Shown: positions 7,625 to 13,856 of the stretch, in pieces
Layout of the letters: each line of letters starts with the position of its first letter
How positions within the stretch are numbered: position 1 is the stretch's first letter
Assembly: GCA_902464345.1 (NCBI GenBank)
Contig: CABQJA010000029.1
Coordinates: 1 to 17,776 of the forward strand
Direction of reading: 5' to 3'
Length of the DNA: 17,776 nt
Source of the DNA: an uncultured Clostridium sp.
GTDB lineage: Bacteria > Bacillota > Clostridia > Lachnospirales > Lachnospiraceae
Notes under the pieces: model-generated
Database searches by the model: none
What the model saw: only the letters and a program-made list of their open reading frames with translations
Told to the model about the DNA's origin: nothing
Position numbers and translations under genes: made by a program

Positions 7625-8887
7625 ATGGAAGAGAATGTATTTGACGTCTTAAAAGAACGTGGATTTATTGCACAGACAACCCATGATGAGCAGTTACGGG
7701 ATTTACTTGGAAAAGAGAAGGTTAAGTTTTATATCGGATTTGATGCAACCGCTGACAGTCTGACAGTTGGCCATTTCCTTACAATTATGGCTATGATGCA
7801 TATGCAGCAGCATGGTCATACTCCGATCGCTCTGATCGGTGGCGGCACTACCATGATCGGTGACCCAAGTGGTAAATCCGACATGAGAACCATGATGACC
7901 AGAGAAACGATCGATCACAATGCAAACCGTTTTAAAGAGCAGTTATCACATTTCATTGATTTTGATGATGATAAGGCAATCATGGTAAATAATGCAGACT
8001 GGTTACTGGATCTGAATTATGTAACATTCTTACGCGAGATTGGTGTGCATTTCTCCGTAAACCGTATGCTGACCGCAGAGTGCTACAAGCAGCGTATGGA
8101 GAACGGTCTGACATTCTTCGAGTTTAATTACATGCTGATGCAGGCATATGACTTCTATATGTTAAATAAGAAGTACGGCTGTAAGGTAGAAATGGGTGGC
8201 GATGATCAGTGGTCTAATATTCTGGCCGGTGCCGATCTGATCCGTCGTAAGAAGATCGCAGAAAGTCCGGATGGTGTGATCCCGGCAAAAGATCCTGCAT
8301 TTGGTCTTACATTTACCCTGCTTACTACTTCAGACGGTAAGAAGATGGGTAAGACCATGAAAGGTGCTGTATGGCTTGATCCGAAGAAGACAACCCCATA
8401 TGAGTTTTACCAGTACTGGAGAAACATTGAGGATGGAAATGTGGAGCGTTGTCTCGGCTTATTAACCTTCCTGCCTATGGATGAGGTACGCCGTCTGGGT
8501 GCACTGGAGGGTGCGGAGATCAATAAGGCAAAAGAAGTCCTTGCATATGAGATTACCAAGATCGTTCATGGTGAGGAAGAGGCTAAGAAGGCACAGGAAG
8601 CAGCACGGACAGTATTTGCCAGCGGCGGTGTCAGTGAGCATATGCCATCAATTACCTATACCAAGGCACAGTTTGAGGAAGGCATCGACCTTATTTCGGT
8701 TCTTGTGGATACCAAGCTTTGCAGCGGACGTGGCGATGCACGTCGTAACATGGAGCAGGGCGGTGTTAAGATCAACGATGAGAAGATTACAGATCCTGCA
8801 AGAAAGTTAGAAGAATCTGATATTACAGATGGTTCTATCATTATCCGTAAGGGTAAGAAGAACATTTATAAGGTTGTAATCGAGTAA
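7625..8887 (+). CDS. tyrS: Tyrosyl-tRNA synthetase
   Basis: Class I aminoacyl-tRNA synthetase of 420 aa that charges tRNA-Tyr. The HIGH-equivalent is the VGH in SLTVGHFLTI (48-50) and the KMSKS-equivalent is KKMGKT (239-244). The tyrosine-pocket segment YIGFDATADSL (36-46) and GGDDQWSNI (191-199) are typical of the bacterial TyrRS with GDDQW. An S4-like RNA-binding domain occupies the C-terminus (about 353-415). AAAGGAG lies upstream of the ATG. The length is normal (about 420 aa). Unlike many Firmicute synthetase genes, it has only 12 bases between it and pepD, and no T-box leader can fit there. Expression therefore probably comes from upstream. A hairpin follows its stop codon at 8925-8950. 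Confidence 0.96.
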   Translation: MEENVFDVLKERGFIAQTTHDEQLRDLLGKEKVKFYIGFDATADSLTVGHFLTIMAMMHMQQHGHTPIALIGGGTTMIGDPSGKSDMRTMMTRETIDHNANRFKEQLSHFIDFDDDKAIMVNNADWLLDLNYVTFLREIGVHFSVNRMLTAECYKQRMENGLTFFEFNYMLMQAYDFYMLNKKYGCKVEMGGDDQWSNILAGADLIRRKKIAESPDGVIPAKDPAFGLTFTLLTTSDGKKMGKTMKGAVWLDPKKTTPYEFYQYWRNIEDGNVERCLGLLTFLPMDEVRRLGALEGAEINKAKEVLAYEITKIVHGEEEAKKAQEAARTVFASGGVSEHMPSITYTKAQFEEGIDLISVLVDTKLCSGRGDARRNMEQGGVKINDEKITDPARKLEESDITDGSIIIRKGKKNIYKVVIE

Positions 8888-8924
8888 TTCTGACAACCGG
8901 GATTATAATAAAAGGTGATTGATT

Positions 8925-8955
8925 CGGAAGGGTTCTTAAGAATCCTTCCGTCTTT
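8925..8955 (+). terminator. Palindromic hairpin after tyrS, probable terminator
   Basis: A nearly perfect palindrome, CGGAAGGGTTCTT followed directly by AAGAATCCTTCCG (8925-8950), with one G-U pair and a TTAA centre that would form the loop. It is followed by the pyrimidine tract TCTTT. The U tail is short, so termination may be partial. It marks the likely end of the ACT-UPF0210-pepD-tyrS run. Confidence 0.7.
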
Positions 8956-8990
8956 CGCATATAAATAGATGAAATAAAGGATTACTACGA

Positions 8991-10856
8991 ATGGAAAGAT
9001 TAGCATTATCCGATGAGATACTGATGGCGGTCGAGAAGCCGGCACGTTATATAGGAAATGAAGTAAATAGTGTAATAAAGGATAAATCATCTGTGGCAGT
9101 CCGGTTCTGCATGTGCTTTCCGGATGCCTATGAGATCGGAATGTCACATCTTGGAATCCAGATACTGTATGATATGTTTAATCGTATGGAGGATGTCTGG
9201 TGTGAACGCGTTTATTCTCCGTGGCCGGATCTGGATGCGATTATGCGACAGAAAGGGATTCCGCTGTTTGCACTGGAGTCTCAGGATCCGGTGCGGGAGT
9301 TTGATTTCCTTGGTATTACACTTCAGTATGAAATGTGTTATACCAATATCCTGCAGATTCTGGACCTGAGTCAGATTCCCCTGATTGCAACGGAGCGTGG
9401 AGAAACCGATCCGATTGTGATCGGCGGCGGGCCATGCAGTTATAATCCGGAGCCGATTGCTGATTTCTTTGACCTGTTTTATATCGGGGAGGGCGAAACC
9501 GTATACGGACAGCTGTTGGATGCTTATAAAAAGAATCGGAAGAAGGGCGGTACACGGTATCAGTTTCTGGAAATGGCTGCAGAAATAGAAGGTATCTATG
9601 TTCCGCAGTTTTATGATGTAACATATCATGAGGATGGAACGATTCAAAGCTTTGAACCAAATAATCCGCACGCCAAACGGAAGATCCGCAAGCAGGTAGT
9701 AATGGATTTTGATTCCGTACCGTATCCGATGAAGCCGATCGTTCCATATATCAAGGCCACACAGGATCGTGTTACACTGGAAATCCAGCGGGGCTGCATT
9801 CGTGGCTGCCGGTTCTGTCAGGCGGGAGCAATTTACCGTCCGACCAGAGAAAAGAATGTAGAGCTGATGAAACAGTATGCGCTGGAAATGGTCCGGAATA
9901 CAGGCCATGAGGAGATCACCCTGAGTTCCTTAAGCTCCAGTGATTATGAGGGACTGCCGGAGCTGACGGAGTTTCTGATTGAGGAAATGGGAAAATTAAA
10001 GGTCAATATTGCACTTCCGTCCTTACGAATCGATTCATTTTCTCTGGATGTTATGAAACGGGTACAGGATATTAAAAAAAGCAGTCTTACGTTTGCGGCG
10101 GAGGCCGGAAGTCAGAGATTACGGAATGTAATCAATAAGGGTCTGACGGAGGATATGATCCGGGAAGGTGCCATGAAGGCATTTCAGGGCGGATGGAATA
10201 AGGTGAAGTTCTATTTTATGGTAGGTTTGCCGACAGAGACAGAAGAGGACTTAAAGGCCATTCCGGAGCTGTGTGAACAGCTGGCAGTCGATTATTATAC
10301 GATCCCAAAGGAAGAGCGGATCGGCAAGGTGTCCATCACTGCCAGTTCCTCCTTCTTTGTGCCAAAGCCGTTTACACCATTTCAATGGGCATCCATGAAT
10401 ACGGAGGAAGAATTCCTGACAAAAGCGCATTTTGTAAAGGATCATTTCTTCCAGCAGAAGAACCGGAAGAGCCTAAGTTATCGGTATCATGATGCGGATC
10501 TGACGATCATGGAAGGAATTTTTGCCAGAGGTGACCGGAAGCTGGCACCTGCGATCCTGCAGGCATATCAGAACGGCTGTATGTTTGATGCATGGCATGA
10601 AATGTTTCATCAGGAGACCTGGAATCAGGCATTTGTGGATCATAAGATCGATATTGATTTCTATACCCACAGGGAGCGTTCGGTCGATGAGATTCTTCCA
10701 TGGGATTTTATTGATATCGGAGTGACCAAGCAATTCTTTATCCGTGAATGGGAACGGGCAAAAAGAGCAGAGGTTACACCGAACTGCAAGCAGAAATGTT
10801 CCGGCTGCGGAGCGGCCCGCTTTGGAGGAGGTGTCTGTTTTGAAAATAAGAATTAA
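8991..10856 (+). CDS. Radical SAM protein with B12-binding-like domain, TIGR03960 family
   Basis: Protein of 621 aa with an N-terminal Rossmann-like region (about 35-175, including FDFLGITLQYEMCYTNIL and IGGGPCSYNPEPIADFFDLFYIGEGE in two parts) resembling the cobalamin-binding part of B12-radical SAM enzymes. The DxHxxG cobalamin motif is not evident. The radical SAM core has CIRGCRFC, so cysteines 269, 273 and 276 should hold the 4Fe-4S cluster, followed by EEITLSSLSSSDY, EAGSQRLRNVINKG and MVGLPTETEEDL, all typical of the YgiQ/TIGR03960 group. The C-terminus has a second cysteine set (599, 603, 606, 616) in CKQKCSGCGAARFGGGVC, perhaps another metal site. Reaction and substrate are unknown. 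The ATG at 8991 follows a modest AAAGG site. The end overlaps the DUF2344 gene by 17 bases; in other bacteria the two are often adjacent or fused. Confidence 0.88.
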   Translation: MERLALSDEILMAVEKPARYIGNEVNSVIKDKSSVAVRFCMCFPDAYEIGMSHLGIQILYDMFNRMEDVWCERVYSPWPDLDAIMRQKGIPLFALESQDPVREFDFLGITLQYEMCYTNILQILDLSQIPLIATERGETDPIVIGGGPCSYNPEPIADFFDLFYIGEGETVYGQLLDAYKKNRKKGGTRYQFLEMAAEIEGIYVPQFYDVTYHEDGTIQSFEPNNPHAKRKIRKQVVMDFDSVPYPMKPIVPYIKATQDRVTLEIQRGCIRGCRFCQAGAIYRPTREKNVELMKQYALEMVRNTGHEEITLSSLSSSDYEGLPELTEFLIEEMGKLKVNIALPSLRIDSFSLDVMKRVQDIKKSSLTFAAEAGSQRLRNVINKGLTEDMIREGAMKAFQGGWNKVKFYFMVGLPTETEEDLKAIPELCEQLAVDYYTIPKEERIGKVSITASSSFFVPKPFTPFQWASMNTEEEFLTKAHFVKDHFFQQKNRKSLSYRYHDADLTIMEGIFARGDRKLAPAILQAYQNGCMFDAWHEMFHQETWNQAFVDHKIDIDFYTHRERSVDEILPWDFIDIGVTKQFFIREWERAKRAEVTPNCKQKCSGCGAARFGGGVCFENKN

Positions 10857-11541
10857 ATATGCAAAAACAGGAGTCCTCCGTTATATCGGGCATCTGGACG
10901 TTATGCGCTATTTCCAGAAGGCAATTCGACGGGCCGGACTGGATGTGGCATATTCCCAGGGATACAGCCCGCATCAGCTGATTACATTTGCAGCACCGTT
11001 AGGACTGGGTGTGACCAGCGAGGGAGAGTATTTTGATGCTGAAATGAATTCCCTGACATCCAGTGAGGATATGGTCGCACGGCTGAATGCGACTATGGCA
11101 CCGGGAATGGAAGTGAAGGATATTGTTCAGTTAAAAGAGGGGGCAAAGACGGCGATGGCTGTCGTGGCAGCTTCTGATTATCTGATCACATGCAGGGAAG
11201 GCTATGGCGATATTCGTGATTTTACAGAGGCTTTGGATGCCTTTTATTCACAGGAACGAATCGAAGTAGTTAAGGTGTCCAAAACAAGAGAAATTCAGAT
11301 GGATATCAAACCGTTTATTTATAAGCTGGAAGCCGGAGAGAACGGAATTTATATGCTGCTATCTACCGGAAGTGTCGATAATATCAAGCCGGAGCTGGTA
11401 ATGGAGGGATTTTGTCATTATTTAAACCGTGATTATCAGAAGCTGGCATTTCAGGTTCACCGTCTGGAAACATATATGCAGAATGAAGCCGGGAAGCTGG
11501 TTTCCTTATTAGAGGCAGGGGTGCATTTTTATGAATCATGA
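10840..11541 (+). CDS. DUF2344 protein, radical SAM-associated (TIGR03936 family)
   Basis: Protein of 233 aa that normally accompanies TIGR03960 radical SAM proteins and is fused to them in some species. The characteristic N-terminus is present as (M)KIRIKYAKTGVLRYIGHLD followed by RYFQKAIRRAGL and YSQGYSPHQ. A TTG start at 10840 is chosen: GGAGGAGGTG (10824-10833) lies 6 bases before it, and the protein then begins exactly where the family begins. An in-frame ATG at 10744 has no comparable site and would add 32 residues inside the upstream gene. The gene overlaps the radical SAM gene by 17 bases and the RNase gene by 11, which suggests translational coupling. The biochemical role is unknown. 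The domain may bind the radical SAM partner's substrate, given the consistent pairing. Confidence 0.87.
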   Translation: MKIRIKYAKTGVLRYIGHLDVMRYFQKAIRRAGLDVAYSQGYSPHQLITFAAPLGLGVTSEGEYFDAEMNSLTSSEDMVARLNATMAPGMEVKDIVQLKEGAKTAMAVVAASDYLITCREGYGDIRDFTEALDAFYSQERIEVVKVSKTREIQMDIKPFIYKLEAGENGIYMLLSTGSVDNIKPELVMEGFCHYLNRDYQKLAFQVHRLETYMQNEAGKLVSLLEAGVHFYES

Positions 11542-12703
11542 GCTTATGATAACAGAATATGAAACGCATAAATGTGCGTGTTATTATGAGGATGGGCGGC
11601 TGACAGAATTAAATGTTCTGCCACCGGCATCCATTCTCGGTAATATCTATGTGGGCCGGGTACAGAATATTGTGAAGAATCTGGATGCCGCATTTGTTGA
11701 GGTGCAGCCGGGAGTGGTATGCTTTTATTCTCTGACAGATAATAAGCATATATTCCTGAATCAGAAGCGGACAGAGGATGTGATGATTGGGGATGAGCTG
11801 CTCGTACAGGTGACCAAGGAGGCCATTAAGACCAAAGCACCACTGGTCAGTTCAGATCTTCATCTGACCGGGAATCTGGTCGTTGTTACACTGGGAGCAC
11901 GTATGGTGGGTGTTTCCAAGAAGCTTCCGAACGATGAGAAGATAAAGCAGTTAAAAGCAGCTCTGTTTGAACGCCTGCCGGAGGGCTATGGTGTGATCAT
12001 CCGGACCAATGCCTATGAGCGGAATCAGGAAGAGGTTGAACTGGAGTTTGAACGGCTTTTAGTGCAGCTGATGGAGATTGTAGAGCATGCAGCCTGTCAT
12101 AAGGCGTTTTCCTGTCTGTATCAGGAGCGTTCGCCATTGATACAGCTGCTGGATGATTATACCGGTCAGACCTTTACGAGGATTATTACCGATTTACCGG
12201 ATATTTATGAGAGTCTGGAGGAATATGGATTGCAGCATCCGGATGTGCAGCTGCAGTTATATGAGACAGAATTCCAGCCACTATATGCGATATATCGTCT
12301 GGATCGTGACTGGAAGGAAATAACCGGAAAGCGGGTATGGTTAAGCTCCGGTGCATACCTTGTGATCGAACAGACAGAGGCCATGGTTGTGATCGATGTC
12401 AATACGGGAAAGGCAATCAACCGCAATCGAAAGCAGCAGCATCTGAAAAAGGTCAATATGGAAGCCGCAGACGAGATCGTGCGGCAGCTGCGATTACGTA
12501 ATTTGTCCGGCATTATTATGATTGATTTTATTGACATGGAGAAGCTGGAGAACCGCGAAGAACTGATCGAACATCTGTGTAGCCGATTACGGCAGGACCG
12601 GATTCCGACAAATTATATTGATATGACGAGGCTGAATCTGGTAGAGCTTACCCGGAAGAAGGTACGGAAATCATTGGCAGAACAGATCAGCCAAAAAAAT
12701 TAG
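11531..12703 (+). CDS. Ribonuclease E/G family protein, short form
   Basis: Endoribonuclease of 390 aa. An S1-like RNA-binding region (about 36-115) begins with LGNIYVGRVQNIVKNLDAAFV. The catalytic DNase I-like segment shows Asp289 in VVIDVNTG and Asp332 in MIDFIDM, corresponding to the two Mg-binding aspartates of RNase E. Between them KQQHLKKVNMEAADEIVRQLRLRN is family-typical. The protein ends soon after NLVELTRKKVRKSL, where longer RNase E/G proteins continue into a zinc-link with a CPxC motif, which is absent. An AGGGGTG site lies about 8 bases upstream of the ATG inside the previous gene, and the 11-base overlap implies co-translation. The probable role is rRNA or tRNA processing and mRNA decay. 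Gene symbol is left empty because rng versus rne cannot be settled. Confidence 0.92.
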   Translation: MNHELMITEYETHKCACYYEDGRLTELNVLPPASILGNIYVGRVQNIVKNLDAAFVEVQPGVVCFYSLTDNKHIFLNQKRTEDVMIGDELLVQVTKEAIKTKAPLVSSDLHLTGNLVVVTLGARMVGVSKKLPNDEKIKQLKAALFERLPEGYGVIIRTNAYERNQEEVELEFERLLVQLMEIVEHAACHKAFSCLYQERSPLIQLLDDYTGQTFTRIITDLPDIYESLEEYGLQHPDVQLQLYETEFQPLYAIYRLDRDWKEITGKRVWLSSGAYLVIEQTEAMVVIDVNTGKAINRNRKQQHLKKVNMEAADEIVRQLRLRNLSGIIMIDFIDMEKLENREELIEHLCSRLRQDRIPTNYIDMTRLNLVELTRKKVRKSLAEQISQKN

Positions 12704-12722
12704 AAAAAGAAACGGTTTATTC

Positions 12723-12751
12723 TTGACAATTATTTGAACGCTCGTTATAAT
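12723..12751 (+). promoter_or_regulatory. Consensus sigma-A promoter of the rplU operon
   Basis: TTGACA (12723-12728) and TATAAT (12746-12751) are both perfect matches and are separated by exactly 17 bp. It starts 20 bases after the RNase stop codon. Initiation would fall near 12758, so the transcript has a leader of about 80 bases before rplU. Confidence 0.93.
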
Positions 12752-12757
12752 ATATGA

Positions 12758-12832
12758 GTATGCCGCACAGTGGGGTCGAAGTATGTCATCAGACATCACC
12801 GAAACTGGCGAGTAATGATAAAAGGAGGATAC
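12758..12832 (+). ncRNA. Probable L21 ribosomal protein leader (cis-regulatory RNA)
   Basis: The untranslated leader between the consensus promoter and rplU can fold. CGC plus CAGT (12764-12771, with a bulged A) pairs with ACTGGCG (12804-12810), enclosing a small hairpin ATGTC-ATCA-GACAT (12783-12796). It ends just before the AAAGGAGG site at 12821-12828. Such leaders upstream of rplU in Firmicutes form the L21_leader family and are thought to let L21 control its own operon. Assignment rests on position and foldability; I did not match it to a covariance model. Confidence 0.65.
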
Positions 12833-12836
12833 CAAT

Positions 12837-13145
12837 ATGTACGCAATTATTGCAACAGGTGGTAAGCAGTACAAGGCAGCTGAAGGCGATATCATTTATG
12901 TAGAGAAGTTAAATGCTGCAACAGGTGAAACTGTTACATTTGATGATGTTGTAGTCGTAAATAACGACACAGATGTTCTTTGCGGTGATAAGGTAGCAAA
13001 TGCTAAGGTTACAGCAGAAGTTGTAGGCGAAGGCAAGAGCAAGAAGGTTATCGTGTATAAGTACAAGAGAAAGACCGGCTATCACAAGAAGCAGGGACAC
13101 AGACAGCCATATACAAAGGTTGAGATCAAAGCAATCAATGCTTAA
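12837..13145 (+). CDS. rplU: 50S ribosomal protein L21
   Basis: Ribosomal protein of 102 aa that binds 23S rRNA. It starts MYAIIATGGKQYKAAEGDIIYVEKL in two recognisable parts (MYAIIATGGKQYK and the DxIxVEKL segment) and ends with GHRQPYTKVEIKAI, the L21 signature region (about 84-99). The length is standard for bacterial L21. A strong AAAGGAGG site precedes the ATG. It heads the rplU-prp-rpmA operon behind a consensus promoter and a structured leader. Confidence 0.98.
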   Translation: MYAIIATGGKQYKAAEGDIIYVEKLNAATGETVTFDDVVVVNNDTDVLCGDKVANAKVTAEVVGEGKSKKVIVYKYKRKTGYHKKQGHRQPYTKVEIKAINA

Positions 13146-13158
13146 TTAGGGTACCCCG

Positions 13159-13491
13159 ATGATTTATATAACCATTTATCATGAATCAAAGACAAATCGT
13201 ATCTGTGGCTTTCAGACATCCGGACATGCCGGTTATGCGGAAAGCGGAATGGATATTATATGCAGTGCGGTGTCTGCGTTGACGATCACAGCGATCAATT
13301 CGATTGATGAGCTGACAGACAGTCGTTACGGGCTGGAGGAGAATGCAGAACAGGGGATGATGGATTATCGTCTGGATGCACCGGTATCCGCGGAAGCGGA
13401 TCTGATTCTTCGAAGTATGGTGGTTGGATTAAAGGGTATTGAACAGCAATACGGTAAAAAGTATTTAAAAGTTAACACTAAGGAGGTGTAA
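13159..13491 (+). CDS. prp: Ribosomal-processing cysteine protease Prp
   Basis: Small cysteine protease of 110 aa (YsxB/DUF464 family), encoded between L21 and L27 in Firmicutes. It removes the N-terminal extension of L27, a step shown to be essential in Staphylococcus aureus. The catalytic pair is visible as His23 in SGHAGY and Cys35 in DIICSAVSAL. The neighbouring L27 carries the matching cleavage motif, so substrate and protease lie side by side. The site before the ATG is weak (TTAGGG), suggesting low translation next to two highly translated ribosomal proteins. Gaps are 13 bases to rplU and 5 to rpmA. Confidence 0.94.
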   Translation: MIYITIYHESKTNRICGFQTSGHAGYAESGMDIICSAVSALTITAINSIDELTDSRYGLEENAEQGMMDYRLDAPVSAEADLILRSMVVGLKGIEQQYGKKYLKVNTKEV

Positions 13492-13496
13492 CAGTT

Positions 13497-13784
13497 ATGA
13501 TGGAAATGAACCTTCAATTTTTTGCTCATAAAAAGGGTGTTGGTTCTACAAAGAACGGTCGTGACTCTGAGTCTAAGAGACTTGGTGCTAAGAGAGCTGA
13601 CGGACAGTTTGTAAAGGCTGGCAACATCTTATACAGACAGCGTGGAACTAAGATTCATCCAGGTGTTAATGTGGGTAAGGGCGGAGACGATACATTATTT
13701 GCTTTAGTAGATGGTGTTGTTCGTTTCGAAAGAAAAGGCAGAGACAAGAAGCAGGTTTCTATTTACCCGGTTGTTAACGAATAA
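13497..13784 (+). CDS. rpmA: 50S ribosomal protein L27 with cleavable N-terminal extension
   Basis: Ribosomal protein of 95 aa whose N-terminal tail reaches the peptidyl transferase centre. The precursor starts MMEMNLQFFAHKKGVGSTKN. The motif NLQFF before AHKKG is the Prp cleavage site, so the mature protein should begin at Ala10. The body, with NGRDSESKRLGAKRADGQFV and RQRGTKIHPGVNVG, is standard L27. AAGGAGGTG (13480-13488) is 8 bases before the first ATG at 13497; a second ATG follows directly at 13500. A strong terminator follows at 13796. Confidence 0.97.
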   Translation: MMEMNLQFFAHKKGVGSTKNGRDSESKRLGAKRADGQFVKAGNILYRQRGTKIHPGVNVGKGGDDTLFALVDGVVRFERKGRDKKQVSIYPVVNE

Positions 13785-13795
13785 GAATTTCTATG

Positions 13796-13825
13796 GGGAC
13801 ACTACTTGTTAGTGTCCCTTTTTTT
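13796..13825 (+). terminator. Rho-independent terminator after rpmA
   Basis: GGGACACTA (13796-13804) pairs perfectly with TAGTGTCCC (13810-13818) around a five-base CTTGT loop, and seven T follow (13819-13825). It lies 11 bases after the L27 stop and 31 bases before obg. It therefore ends the ribosomal protein transcript or strongly lowers readthrough into obg. Confidence 0.95.
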
Positions 13826-13856
13826 AGAGGAAGGTATCAGAAAGTCAGGTGAGAAT

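Noticed and set aside
8481..8810. A + strand frame of 109 codons inside tyrS
   Set aside because: It is in another frame of a certain gene and has an Arg/His-rich composition typical of a shadow frame.
8889..8910. TATAAT at 8904-8909 after tyrS as a promoter for the radical SAM gene
   Set aside because: No -35-like hexamer lies at 16-18 bp upstream, and the hairpin at 8925-8950 would lie directly downstream of the start site.
4746..10856. Glycyl-radical system made of the PFL-like protein and the radical SAM protein in the same window
   Set aside because: The radical SAM protein belongs to the large TIGR03960 type and not to the small activase family, the two are in separate transcription units, and the PFL-like protein lacks a visible glycyl-radical loop.
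12690..12740. A run of seven A before the RNase E/G stop as a possible programmed frameshift into a zinc-link domain
   Set aside because: Reading on in the -1 frame stops at 12724-12726 and in the +1 frame at 12735-12737, and neither adds cysteines, so no hidden zinc-link exists downstream.
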